Below are positions 45,504 through 55,890 of a stretch of 64,000 nucleotides of DNA, piece after piece. Positions within the stretch are counted from its first letter, which is position 1, and every line of letters begins with the position of its first letter. Both the position numbers and the translations under genes were made by a program. The DNA lies in the NCBI GenBank assembly GCA_030015575.1, contig JASDDO010000024.1, positions 37,720,114 to 37,784,113 of the forward strand, in the 5' to 3' direction. The DNA is from Agapanthus africanus (taxonomy: Eukaryota > Streptophyta > Magnoliopsida > Asparagales > Amaryllidaceae). Below the pieces are notes generated by a model. That model had not been told where the DNA came from. It made no database searches and saw nothing but the letters and a program-made list of their open reading frames with translations.

Positions 45504-46564
45504 GGACCCTGGACCCCAATTCAAAGGGAGGAACATTCTTCAAAAATCAAGAGCTTCAAACAGAGAGAACTCTAAAAAAGTTTTCAAGAAAAAAGTAAAA
45601 ACCTTCATAAAGTAGTAGAAATTTCTTCTAATAGATCATTGATCTAAAAACAAGATCAATGATCTTCACATAATAAACAGTGCTTTGCACTTCTTATGAA
45701 CCACTGGTTCTTTAAAAACAAGAAAAATAAAATAAAAAAAATAGTGCTTTACACTTATGAACCATTGGTTCTTTGAGATCAACAAGAGAAACAAGAAAAT
45801 ACTTGTTTTCTTTGATCTAAATCAGACCAAGAAATCAAATAGTGCTTTGAACTTTGTCATGAACCATTGGTTCTAAAAAAAATTATTATCAAATTAATAG
45901 TGCTTTGCACTTACAAAACTGCACTGCTGCGCTCCTGGGTTGGCGCAATCCACCAGAGAGCGCCACGTGTCAGCATCTGACTCACTTGCGCTGTGCGCTT
46001 TTAAGATAGAGCTTTGCTCTCTGAAATTGGCGCAACTCACCACAGCGCGCCACGTGCCAGCAGCGCAAGCGCAGCGCATTGGTGCAGCGCACTGCGGTTG
46101 CGTGAAACGTGTCGTCACTACAAGCACTTGCGCTCTCTGATTGGCGCAAAGCGCCCGACAAATGCAATGCATTTCCTAAAGGGCCAGGCCCAAATCAAAA
46201 AGACCTAGTAGGCCTAATTAAATTGCAGTGCAATAAAAAGGGGAGAGCCTAAACAAAATAGATGCTCTGCATCATTTATAAAAGGGCAGAGCCCAAACAA
46301 AACAAAAATAATGCAGTGCATTATTTAAAAAGGGGCAAAGCCCTAGCACAGGCCTAATAGGCCAAAGACAAATAAAAATGTTGAACATTCAACTGGACTT
46401 AGCCCAGTCATGGCCATAAGTCCTCAAAATTAAATTGACTGAGCACGGCTGCTCCCAAAATCAATTTACATCCGGTTCGAGGGTACATCTCCGAACTCCT
46501 CTGACGCCCATCGTTGTAATCCTTCAACGACGTCAGAGAGGCGACGGGTCCCGACGACCACATA

Positions 46565-47230
46565 TGAATACGGACTGTGGGGTCCTTAAACTCGTGGACC
46601 GAAACGTCCCTAAACTAATGTTGGACCGAAACGTCCTTAAACTAATAATGGAACCCTACGTCCCTAAACTGGAACATGGACCACTACGTCCTTAAACTGG
46701 TATTGGACCACTATGTCCCTAAACTGGAACATGGACCACTATGTCCTTAAACTGGTATTGGACCACTATGTCCCTAAACTGGAACATGGACACCCATGTC
46801 TCTAAACTGGCAATGGACCACTATGTCCCTAAACTGGAATAATAGAGCCCCAAATGCTCTTTTGTCGGATCTAAACGATCCCGTTTAAGTTGATCTTAGC
46901 CTCAAATATGGCTAACGTATCCTTAAACCTTTAAAACAGACTTTAGTCCCAAACTGAACTATAGATCCCCCCAATTAACTCTGGTTCAAGGGTACATCTC
47001 TGAACTCCTCTGACATCTGTCGTTGTAATCCTTCAACGTCGTCAGAGAGGTGACGGGTCCCGACGGTCATACATTAAATGGACCACTATGTCCCTAAACT
47101 GGAACAATAGAGCCCAAATGCTCTTTTGTCGGATCTAAACGATCCCGTTAAGTTGATCTTAGTCTCAAATTAGACTAACGTATCCTTAACAAACGTTTGA
47201 GTTGATCTTAGCCTCAAATATGGCTAACGT
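46565..47230 (+). repeat. GGACC-N4-GTCC and TTAGYC/GRCTAA hairpin modules
   Basis: About ten units of GGACCACTATGTCC, GGACCGAAACGTCC and similar, each followed by CTAAACTGG, lie at 46565-46845. They are followed by TTAGCCTCAAATATGGCTAA (twice) and TTAGTCTCAAATTAGACTAA (once). The block GGTACATCTCTGAACTCCTC with its GACGGGTCCCGA end occurs twice. Confidence 0.82.
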
Positions 47231-47660
47231 ATCCTCAAACCAAAACCCCAAACCCAAATCTAAGAAAATACGGATTTGGACTAGTCCACGCCCTACGGGC
47301 GACGACATAACTCAGTCTCCGTATACAATCCACGGGCAACCAAACACAAATCAAATACACACAACACGAAGTGACCATCTGGAGAAGGATAAAGTTGTTA
47401 CCGCAATGCGGTAGCGTAATTAACTGCAGGGGCTTGCGCCTGCAGGGAAGAGCGTCCCCACAATCAAAAAACCCCTCAAGAGAGGGGGAATCTGACGAAG
47501 TCTGCTACATCGGACGCATCCGTCTAAACCTTCGATACACGGTGTCATAAATCAACTTGGCATCTTCGGAGAGGTAGACGGATAGCACCAATTAGCATCT
47601 GCCCCGAATCTCAGGCTAGACGGTCCATGTCTTGACCGCCATTCGGAGGGGAACAAATTC

Positions 47661-47679
47661 TGGCACGCCCGGTGGGACC
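47661..47679 (+). other. Putative primer-binding site, second Tat-like element
   Basis: TGGCACGCCCGGTGGGACC lies five bases inside the LTR end, as in the first element. Confidence 0.7.
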
Positions 47680-47804
47680 TTTTCCTTTTTCCACTCCACA
47701 CTTCGTGTGTCGTGTTCGCGAACAAATCGTGGTTTGCTGTGGTTGTCCGTGGATTCAAGGTACTAAGATTTGGTGTCTTGCTCCGTGCAGAAAACAGAAG
47801 ATCA

Positions 47805-50800
47805 ATGGCTTCGAACTGCACTACCTGCAACTGCAACTCTCGCTCCGTCCTTACTGGAAGAGTGACTTATGGGCCCCAAGCGGCCTCCCTTTTCAAGATG
47901 CCAGTGGAGCAAGAAACTCAGGCCACCACTGGGCTGTTCTTTGGGACCATGCTCTCACCGATGAGCTTCAATGCCCCAATGACGTTGCAAGAAGCTCAAA
48001 AGAAGCTAGGTCGGAGCTCCGATGGGCCCATGAAAAAGCCAAAAATACCGGAAGATGTTATCCCAAAGAGGATAGCTATCCCTACTCCAGTTTCAGGCGA
48101 AGTCACCAAGGTTGCTTCCCCTGCTCGGAAGTCCGCTTTTGACAGGTTGGCCGTCCCCATTCAACGGACGTCGGTCTTTAAAAGGCTAATACCAGCAGAT
48201 TATGACCAACACAGGGGGTATGAAGATGCCACCACTACGGTTAGAACAACTCCATCCGCAAGACACGCTCGACGTCGCCACTGGCGTCGAGTGAGGAAGG
48301 CTGGGGGAAACTCCCCGTCTGGGATAACTCCGCTAGCTCCAACGGTGGGGACCGATGCTGCTGTTCCAACCGGGAACAGCTTTGAATTGCTAAACACGGT
48401 GCGCAGAAACTCTCCTACTACGGTGCTGAAGCGAACTCCTTCACCTATGGAGAATACTCCAGAAAAGAAGCTAGAGCAGCCCCCTCAACGGCTGTCCTCT
48501 AAAATTTACAAAGTCTGGCGACAGGTCCAAGTGTCGGTGATCGATCAAAACTATCTCCGCCGACAGAAAAAGGTGAAGGTGCAGCAGGAGAAGGATTACT
48601 CCATCAAGCCACAAAAAGCGACAGCTACTTGGGTGCCCACTGCAACGGCCCCCTCATCTCCAATCCCTCAAAGGAAAAGGAGGCCGCAAAGAGCCCCTAT
48701 GAACATGGCGAAGCGTAAAAGAGCTGAACTCAAACGTCCCAGGTCTGGGGGCATGGTGGTGCACACTGTTTATATGGCTTCCGGAAAGGGGGAAAGTCGT
48801 GCTTCTGCGGGCCACCAACCGCTTACCCGATCCATGACAAAAGCCCAAGAGCAGCAACAGAAGCTTCAGGAAATGATGACTGTGATGGCTGCACTTACCG
48901 AACCGAAAGAAAGTTCGGAAGTATCATCAGAGCAGCGTCATGAACAAGAAACAGACGCTGACTATCTACGCAGAGTCCTCGAAAAGAAGGACAAAGAAGC
49001 CGAAGAGCAAGCAGCTAACATAAAACAGATGGCGCTCCTCTTCCAAGATATGGTAGGGATGATGTTACAGCCGGACCCTCCAGCTGAAGACCCTCCGATC
49101 ATTGTTGGAGACGACAAAGGGGAGACACCTAATCCTCCTCTAGCTCTATCAACAGCTAAGGAGGAAACAATCTCCAAAGCTGACCTAGACAAATATATAG
49201 CTCAGCAGATCTGGGTTCATCAGGCGACTGAAGCAGCCGGTCAGGTCGTAAGAACCGGACGACCCTATCCAAGCTGGTATGACCAAATCAGTTACCCGCC
49301 GGGATATACGATCCCTAAGTTCCACGTATATAAAGGGACAGGGAATCCACATCAGCATGTCACTCAATTCAGGGCCTTATGCGGCAATACCGAAGGCGAT
49401 GACAAGCTGTTGCTTCGCCAATTCGTCGGCAGCTTAGCAGAAACAGCCTTTGAATGGTATTCGGAGCTACCTAATGACTCTGTCAAAACATTTGCGGAGA
49501 TGGAGCTACTGTTCACGAAAAGATTTGCGAGTGCTAGTGAACGCACCCCGATAACAGCACTGATAAATGCCAGGATAAAGCCCGGCGAGACGTGGGTCCA
49601 ATACGCAACACGATGGCGGAACCTATGGTCAAAATGCGAACAACGCATAGAAGAGGCACCTGCGGTAGGTATGTTCGTGGGCACTCTTGATCCGCAAGCG
49701 ACCATCTCGCAATTCATGATGTTCTTCAGGCCGACCACCTTCCAAGCATTGATCGACAAATTGGCCCAAATGGACCAGATGGACCACAGACCGTCTCTTC
49801 CAAAACCAGACTCTCGAAATGAAAAAGGAAAAGGGAAAGCGAATGTCGTTGCCAATGCTCAACAACAGCCGAGCAACTCGAAGCCGGTCGTTAGCCAAAA
49901 TAACACGCGTCCATGCCCATCCCTCGAGGAGAGACTAGGACGTCCTTATTCGTTTCCTCAGAATAAAACGAGAAGACTGTTCGAGCTGGCAATGCGCAAC
50001 AGACTCATTAATCTGCCGAGTCCAAAACGTCTGTCGCAGCCAGGCGATCTCAATAATCCCAATTATTGTCCTTACCACCAAACGGTAAGTCACCCGATCG
50101 AGGATTGTTTCGTCTTTAAGGGATGGATTGAGGATCAGTACCTACAAGGCAAGTTTGCGCTGTCTGAAAACTGGAAGGTAAACCCACCACAGCCGCATAC
50201 TCCAAAGAAGACGGACACGCCGGGGGAAACTTTTCATGTGATCTCTCACTCATTGGCAGATAATAAAGAGGCTCCTTGCGCCGAGAAAACGAGGGCGGAC
50301 CCTGAAACAGAAATTCCGCGGCCGTCAGACGAGTTGATCGATGCCTTCCTAAATGAAATTCGTCTGAAAGCAAAAGCCAATCAAGAGTGTGAAATGGCCA
50401 TACTGGAAAGAGCCAAGGTATTCCCGTCAAATCAAAAGCCATCCACTACGGATAAAAATAAATTCAAGACAAGGAAAAGGTTCGCCAAAGCTCTATCAGT
50501 AGGAATGAAGCTACCGCCCTTTGAAGAAAATACTCTCGCTGAGATAGAGATGCACCCTAACTTCTGCTTATATCATCAGAAGATCATTCATCCTACCGAA
50601 GACTGCGAATCCTTTAACTGTTGGTTGCAAGGGTATGTCGCTCAAAAGCAACACTTCGACAAGACAAAATATGAAGCTCGTAGACATCAGAAAAATGTGA
50701 TAGATGAGCGCAAAAGAGCCGCCGACGATTGTCATATAGCCGACTCCAAGGGATTGTAAATTATCACTTTTGGAAGCGACTCTGACGAGGAAGCTGCCCT

Positions 50801-51377
50801 CAACCCTCTCCTCAAGGAATCCATTTCAAAGATGAAAGAATTGAGAAGTTGCGATAACGTTCAGCCATGTAATCGCACGCTGCTCGAAAAAAATCTCGGC
50901 CCCGCAAATAAGGGATCGAACAAAAAGGATAAAGGGAAGGGAAAAACAGCCCTCGTAGCCAATGCTCAACAGCAATCAAGTGGCCCTAGACCGGTTTTTT
51001 GCCGAAACAACAAGCAGCAACCCCTCCAAGAAAAGTTGAAACATCCTTATTCGTTTCCTCAGAATAAAACGAGAAGACTGTTCGAGTTGGCGTTGCGCAA
51101 CCGACTCATAAATCTGCCGGAGCCAAAACGTCCGTCGCGACCAAATGACGCCAATGAGCCCAACTACTGTCCCTATCACCGAGTACTGGGTCACCTGATC
51201 GAGGATTGCTACGTCTTCAAAAACTGGGTTGAAGACCAATACCTACAGGACAAGTTCGCGCTCTCCGAAAATTGGAAGGTGAACCCGCCACAACCGCACG
51301 CTCTGAGAAAGACGGATACGCCGGGGGCATCATGCTCAGTCATAGAGAAAGCCTCATAGACCAAAAAGTCAGTAAAC
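47805..51377 (+). pseudogene. Tat-type gag with repeated CHHC knuckles and two stops
   Basis: The ATG at 47805 opens 984 residues ending in TAA at 50757. The frame continues in register (ITFGSDSDEEA...) to TAG at 51357, where the first element has TGG, and then to TAG at 51375. The order is a Cys-rich N-terminus, a basic Pro-rich region, a coiled coil (about residues 340-425), a capsid core (PKFHVYKGTGNPHQHV, ETAFEWYSELPNDS, WSKCEQRIEEA) and three C-X2-H-X4-H-X4-C knuckles (CPYHQTVSHPIEDC, CLYHQKIIHPTEDC, CPYHRVLGHLIEDC). The first and third knuckles each sit in a copy of a block of about 110 residues ending ALSENWKVNPPQPH, so this part was duplicated. No protease follows. Gag would package RNA in the cytoplasm. 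The TAA-truncated form still keeps the capsid core and two knuckles. Confidence 0.88.
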
Positions 51378-51404
51378 TAGAGATTCTCCTCAAATACGGC
51401 GACA

Positions 51405-51535
51405 GCGGACCGAAACGTCCTTAAACTAATGATGGACCACTATATCCTAAAACTGGCTGTGGACCAAAACGTCCTTAAACTAATGATGGACCACTATGTC
51501 CTAAAACTGGATAATGACCGAAATGTCGTTAAACT
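51405..51535 (+). repeat. GGACC...GTCC repeats after gag
   Basis: Four or so units (GGACCGAAACGTCC, GGACCACTATGTCC, degenerate forms) duplicate the LTR module of 46565. This places an LTR-type hairpin module inside the element. Confidence 0.8.
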
Positions 51536-51582
51536 ACTACCAACCCGCGGCATCCCCAGGCTGACGTGGTAAAACAAAAAAA

Positions 51583-51826
51583 ACGGTATGTCCATAAGCA
51601 AAATGGGCACGTATGAAAACCCGAAAGAGCTCCGTGAGTAAAAACAGCAGGGCTACCGGCGAGTGTTCATGAAAACCCGAAAGGGCGCGACCTCGTTAAA
51701 AAAAACGGTATGTCCATAAGCAAAATGGGCACGGATGAAAACCAGAAAGGGCTCCGTAAGTAAAAACAGCAGGGCTACCGGCGAGTGTTTGTGAAAACCC
51801 GAAAGGGCGCAACCTCGTTAAAAGAC
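51583..51826 (+). repeat. 122-bp direct repeat, two copies
   Basis: ACGGTATGTCCATAAGCAAA starts at 51583 and 51705. Each copy includes GAAAACCCGAAAGRGCTCC, AAACAGCAGGGCTACCGG and GGCGCRACCTCGTTAAA. The first element has one copy at about 17420-17540. Confidence 0.85.
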
Positions 51827-51827
51827 A

Positions 51828-51999
51828 CTTACAGGGTCCCCTCGACCTTGTAAGGAGAAACCACCCGCGTGAGATCCTTACGACTCACAAAGGAGCAGCA
51901 CACTTAGGGATCCCCACGATTCCTAAGGAGAAAATACACTTGCGAGATCCTCACGACTCGTAAAGAGAACTCTCTTATGGGACCCTCACGGCACATAAG
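51828..51999 (+). repeat. Five-hairpin array 5
   Basis: The hairpins are 51828-51854, 51869-51888, 51903-51927, 51939-51964 and 51974-51999. The order of types matches array 1 (the second is GTGAG-ATCCTTACGA-CTCAC in both). Confidence 0.86.
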
Positions 52000-52176
52000 A
52001 TTTGAAAGTCTTAAGTTACAGAGACCTAAACCTGTGCTTAAACAACCTCCACAACCTTCGATTTTTCCCTATAAGTGGTCCAATACCGGCTCTTGTATAC
52101 AATCCACGGGCGCGAATAAACATTTCCCGAATCAAGTCTCATCCGTGATTGGGGATATGTTCGTATGGTGAACGAC

Positions 52177-52348
52177 CCCTGTAAATCCTCTCGACTTACA
52201 GGGAGAAAACCCTCCTGTAGGATCCTTATGACTTACGGAGGAACATACACTTAGGAATTCTCACGATTCCTAAGGAGAAAATACACCTGCAAGATCCTCA
52301 CGACTTGTAGGGAGAAATACCTTTGTGAGACCCTTACGGCTCATGAAG
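52177..52348 (+). repeat. Five-hairpin array 6, with compensated stems
   Basis: The hairpins are 52177-52203 (CCCTGTAA...TTACAGGG), 52211-52241 (CCTCCTGTA...TTACGGAGG), 52250-52274, 52286-52311 (CCTGCAAG...CTTGTAGG) and 52321-52348. The fourth differs from the CTTACGAG...CTCGTAAG form at two base pairs with both sides changed, plus one G-T wobble. Confidence 0.86.
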
Positions 52349-52869
52349 TTAAAAGCCTTAGTCGACAGGACCTTAACCCTGTTCGCTAAGCCACCTTTGT
52401 TCAACATCGACGGAGGCAAATGATGATTCGCTCCTGGCAATATCCCAGTTGTAGCGGTGCTGATGCCGAAATTGGTGTCTAATTTCATGTTTACGGTGAA
52501 AAGCCGGTAGGCCGCACATGCATATGAAATAGCTGAAATGATAGGGCAACTTGCAATAAAAAAAGCAGCAAGTAAAAACGTATGCATACAAAATAGCCGA
52601 AATGATTGGACAACTCGCAATAAAAAGCAGCGAGTGAAAATAAAATAAATAGCCGAAATGATTGGGCACCGCGAAAAATAGCCGAAATGATTGGGCAATC
52701 GCGACCTTCGCGATATAAAATCTGAAATGATAGAGCATCGCGGAAATAAAATAATAATAATAAAAAAATGAATGAAACTTCTGCCCTACAGGTTAGATCA
52801 CATCGATTCCTATATACAACCCAAGGGCACAAACAAAGAGGGAACCATACCTTCCCAACAGGCTCCATA
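52349..52869 (+). repeat. AATAGCCGAAATGATTGGGCA repeats and spacer
   Basis: This block matches 18090-18600 in the first element, including the AAATAGCCGAAATGAT repeats at 52525-52745 separated by small hairpins. Minus-strand ORFs across it are repeat-derived. Confidence 0.7.
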
Positions 52870-54310
52870 AAAAAGCGAAGTCAAATCTCGACGGTTCACA
52901 GACAACCTAGAGACCATCTCAGCATTCGTCTCGTTACAGCAAATGAGATGTCAATAAAGGCGTTCCTTCGCAGTCTATCAAGATGCAGATACAACGCCAA
53001 CAAAAGACCTTGCGGTCGAAACAAAGCGAAGCGACGGCAAAATCCCAGCTTCATTTCGACAATCGCCTCGATACAGCAGACAAGATGTTAACAAAGGTGT
53101 TCCTTCGCAGTCCATCAAGATGCAGATACAACGTCAATAAAAGACCCCATGGTCAAACAAGTGGAGTAACGGCAAAATCCGAGCTCCACCTCAGTATTCG
53201 TCTCGATACAGCGGACGCAATGTCAACAACAGTGTCCTGTCTCCAACAGGATTCAGACGTGACAAAGCAAACGAAGCGAAGGCCAAATTCCTAGCTTCAA
53301 GGTCTTAACGGCGAGTCATATAAAGCCTGAAAGACAACTGGAGATCATCTCACACCAGTGCGGAATGGTCACCACTTCGACGTTCGTCTCGACACAGCAG
53401 ACGCAACAATCATCAAACAAATGGAGCCACGGGAAAATCCCTAGTTCCAAACCTCGACGGTTCATCAGCAACCTAGAGAAAACTACAACGTTCGTCTCGA
53501 CACAGCAGACGCAACATCATCAAACAAATGGAGTAACGGCAAAATCCCAGCTCCACCGGGACGTTCGTCTCGATACAGCTGACGAGATGTCACTTCGACG
53601 TTCGTCTCGACACAGCAGATGCAACATCATCAAACAAATGGAGCCACGGCAAAATCCCTAGTTCCAAACCTCGACGGTTCATCAGCAACCTAGAGACAAC
53701 TACGATGTTCGTCTCGACACAGCAGACGCAACATCATCAGACAAATGGAGTAACGGCAAAATCCCAGCTCCACCGCGACGTTCGTCTCGATACAGCAGAC
53801 GAGATGTCACCCCAACGTTCGTCTCGACACAGCAGATGCAACATCATCAAGCGAATGGAGCCACGGAAAAATCCCTAGTTCCAAACCTCGACGGTTCACG
53901 AAGCAACCTAGAGACAACTACGATGTTCGTCTCGACACAGAAGACGCAATATCATCAAACAAATGGAGTAACGGCAAAATCCCAGCTCCACCGCGACGTT
54001 CGTCTCGATACAGCAGACGAGATGTCACCCCAACGTTCGTCTCGACACAGCAGACACAACATCATCAAGCAAATGGAGCCACGGCAAAATCCCTAGTTCC
54101 AAACCTCGACGGTTCACCAGCAACCTAGAGATAACTACGACATTCGTCTCGATACAGCAGACGAGATGCCACTCCAGCGTTCTTCCTCCAGCAGGGTTCA
54201 GACGCGACAATCAAACAAATGGAGCCACGGCAAAATCCCTAGTTCCCACCGCGACATTTGTCTCGATACAGCAGACGCGATGCCAGCAAACGAAGCAAAG
54301 GCCAAATTCC
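52870..54310 (+). repeat. About 217-bp tandem satellite, trimeric
   Basis: GGAGCCACGG recurs at 53423, 53640, 53857 and 54075 (spacing 217, 217, 218), then at 54221 in a shortened unit. Within each unit CGTTCGTCTCGAYACAGCAGA recurs about three times. The edges (52870-53400) are more diverged. It occupies the place of the 131-bp satellite in the first element but has a different sequence. Confidence 0.9.
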
Positions 54311-54908
54311 TAGCTTCAGGGTCTTGACGGCAACTCACATAAAACCTGAAAGACTATCGGAGATCATCCCCACACCAGCGCGGAGTGGTTATGACTCATC
54401 GAGGCTCGCCAAAATGAGCCTAACCTCAAGTAAAAAGCGGCATGGCAAATTCCTAACGCTTGCTCTTCCGACGGTCAAACTGCCTAGGAAGATTGCTTGA
54501 AGACGTCTTGTCCAGCCCCCGAAGGGATCAGAGACACGGCAGTCGCAGGGCTACTCGAACAGCACGATTGTCTATCGAGGAACATATCAGCTTATGCGAC
54601 GGTACGACGGCCAAAACCCTAAGTACCACAGACCCTAACGGACTTCTGTCGAAAAGAACAGAGGTTAACTGTGACGTTAGGATATTCTTGCGAGAAATGT
54701 TCGATTCGTCTCGACTTGTGAAGAAATTGATGTCTTTGCGAATTCTCGATGCGGCTCGACTTGTGAGATAAAGCCTTAGGCAATAGGCATAAAAGGAGCC
54801 TGTTTCCTAAGCACTGGGACCCTGCAAGTTGACCCAAAACGGTCTCTTGCACACTATCCACGGGTCTCACTCTCTAAACTCGAAACTCGACAAGGAGGGA
54901 AGCAACCG
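54311..54908 (+). other. Spacer before hairpin array 7
   Basis: It contains degenerate fragments of the neighbouring repeats and a TTGCACACTATCCACGGG block like that before the other arrays. I see no gene. Confidence 0.5.
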
Positions 54909-55081
54909 CTTACGGGTCCTCTCGACTCGTAAGAGGGAAAAATTCTCTTACAGGATCCTTACGACTTATAAGAGAAAAAGCACTTAGGAATCCTCACGAT
55001 TCCTAAGGAGAAAATCCACCTACGAGATCCTCTCGATCCGTAGGGAGAAAAGTCTCTATGAGACCCTCACGGCTCATAGAG
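54909..55081 (+). repeat. Five-hairpin array 7
   Basis: The hairpins are 54909-54933, 54944-54975, 54983-55007, 55019-55044 and 55054-55081. The last is CTCTATGAG...CTCATAGAG, against CTTTATGAG...CTCATAAAG in array 4: one T-A pair replaced by C-G on both sides. Confidence 0.88.
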
Positions 55082-55316
55082 TTGAAGAGTCTTGGGCGGC
55101 AGATCTGAACCTGCGGCCTAAGCCATTGCTATCTCTTGGAGAAATCTAGATGCTTACTCTATTATCTATCGACCCTGTTTATTAAGACAGCATACGCACA
55201 ATAAAAGAAAGAAGGAAGTGACAGGAAGACCATCCGATCAAGCATTCGAGACACACTCACTCGTGCATGTGCAAAAGATTCAGAACAAGAAATAAGACAA
55301 ACTGAAATGGAAATTT

Positions 55317-55322
55317 TTTATT
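55317..55322 (-). terminator. Candidate polyadenylation signal of the antisense ORF
   Basis: AATAAA on the minus strand lies about 60 bases past the stop at 55384, in an ATGAATAAA context like that at 21662. Confidence 0.55.
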
Positions 55323-55383
55323 CATATCATGAAAAGGGGTCCTTACAATCACGGAGAAATAGATAATAACATTATTAAAATGT

Positions 55384-55890
55384 TTACAAAGGTATAACCT
55401 TGAACCCAGGACATGGGTTGAGGAACTCGAAAGTGGCCCTATCTATGACTTTCCAAGCCTCGCGGACCATCCTGGTGTGCTTTCTTTCGCGAGCACAAGC
55501 GTCAGGATCCCCCCTGATGTCTTCCACCCTCCGATAAGCAGTGAGTATGGCAGACTGTTGAAAGACATCGTGCAAGAGATCGACAAGACTGTCTCGCCGT
55601 CTCTTCGAGATAAAGTTCATCAGGTACACCGAGTGCACCTTATCCTCAGCGGCATCCAACGCCCTAAGCGGCACACCGGAACAGAATAGGGGAAGCGCTT
55701 CCCAGATGGCTCCCACGATAAGTTTCAGGAGGGAGGAACGTCGGGGAAGCAGTGGACCGTTATATGCGTCGAAGCGGCTCATGATTTCAGCACACTCCGC
55801 GTTTGTGAACTCTCGATTTTGAGAACGGCCAAGTCGGCGGATGTCCCCGTAAGAGATGATCTCGTCAAGATTGTACATGTGGGTGTTCAT
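55384..55890 (-). CDS. Antisense ORF, 168 residues, unknown function
   Basis: This is an intact ORF on the strand opposite to the element, between hairpin array 7 and the expected 3' LTR, the same slot that holds the PMD gene in the first element. The ATG at 55890 follows CTTTTACAG, a plausible splice acceptor, so an upstream exon may have existed before the Tekay insertion 33 bp further on. The protein is mostly helical in character, with basic and acidic stretches (ISKRRRDSLVDLLHDV, ACARERKHTRMVREAW). I do not recognise a domain, and it does not resemble any part of the first element's antisense protein. An intact frame beside a damaged gag suggests it is real or recently active. Confidence 0.6.
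   Translation of the reverse strand: MNTHMYNLDEIISYGDIRRLGRSQNREFTNAECAEIMSRFDAYNGPLLPRRSSLLKLIVGAIWEALPLFCSGVPLRALDAAEDKVHSVYLMNFISKRRRDSLVDLLHDVFQQSAILTAYRRVEDIRGDPDACARERKHTRMVREAWKVIDRATFEFLNPCPGFKVIPL

Larger units (their letters stand above)
44807..47655 (+). repeat. 5' LTR of the second Tat-like element
   Basis: It ends GGGGAACA at 47655, just before the PBS. Its palindromes use new arms with a 3-base centre: CAGAGCAAAGCTCTG, GAAGCAACGCTTC, AGTGCTTTGCACT, AATGCAGTGCATT. It shares the GGGTACATCTCT...GACGGGTCCCGA block and the terminal 300 bp with the first element's LTR. The start coordinate is uncertain. Confidence 0.75.

Noticed and set aside
44360-46208. Several 60-100 residue ORFs in the second Tat-like LTR
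   Set aside because: They cover GC-rich tandem repeats and palindromes on both strands, with no start context or domains.
17544-55081. Hairpin arrays as CRISPR or bacterial attC-like arrays
   Set aside because: The context is plant retrotransposon DNA. Units are not identical direct repeats with unique spacers, and there are no cas or integron genes.
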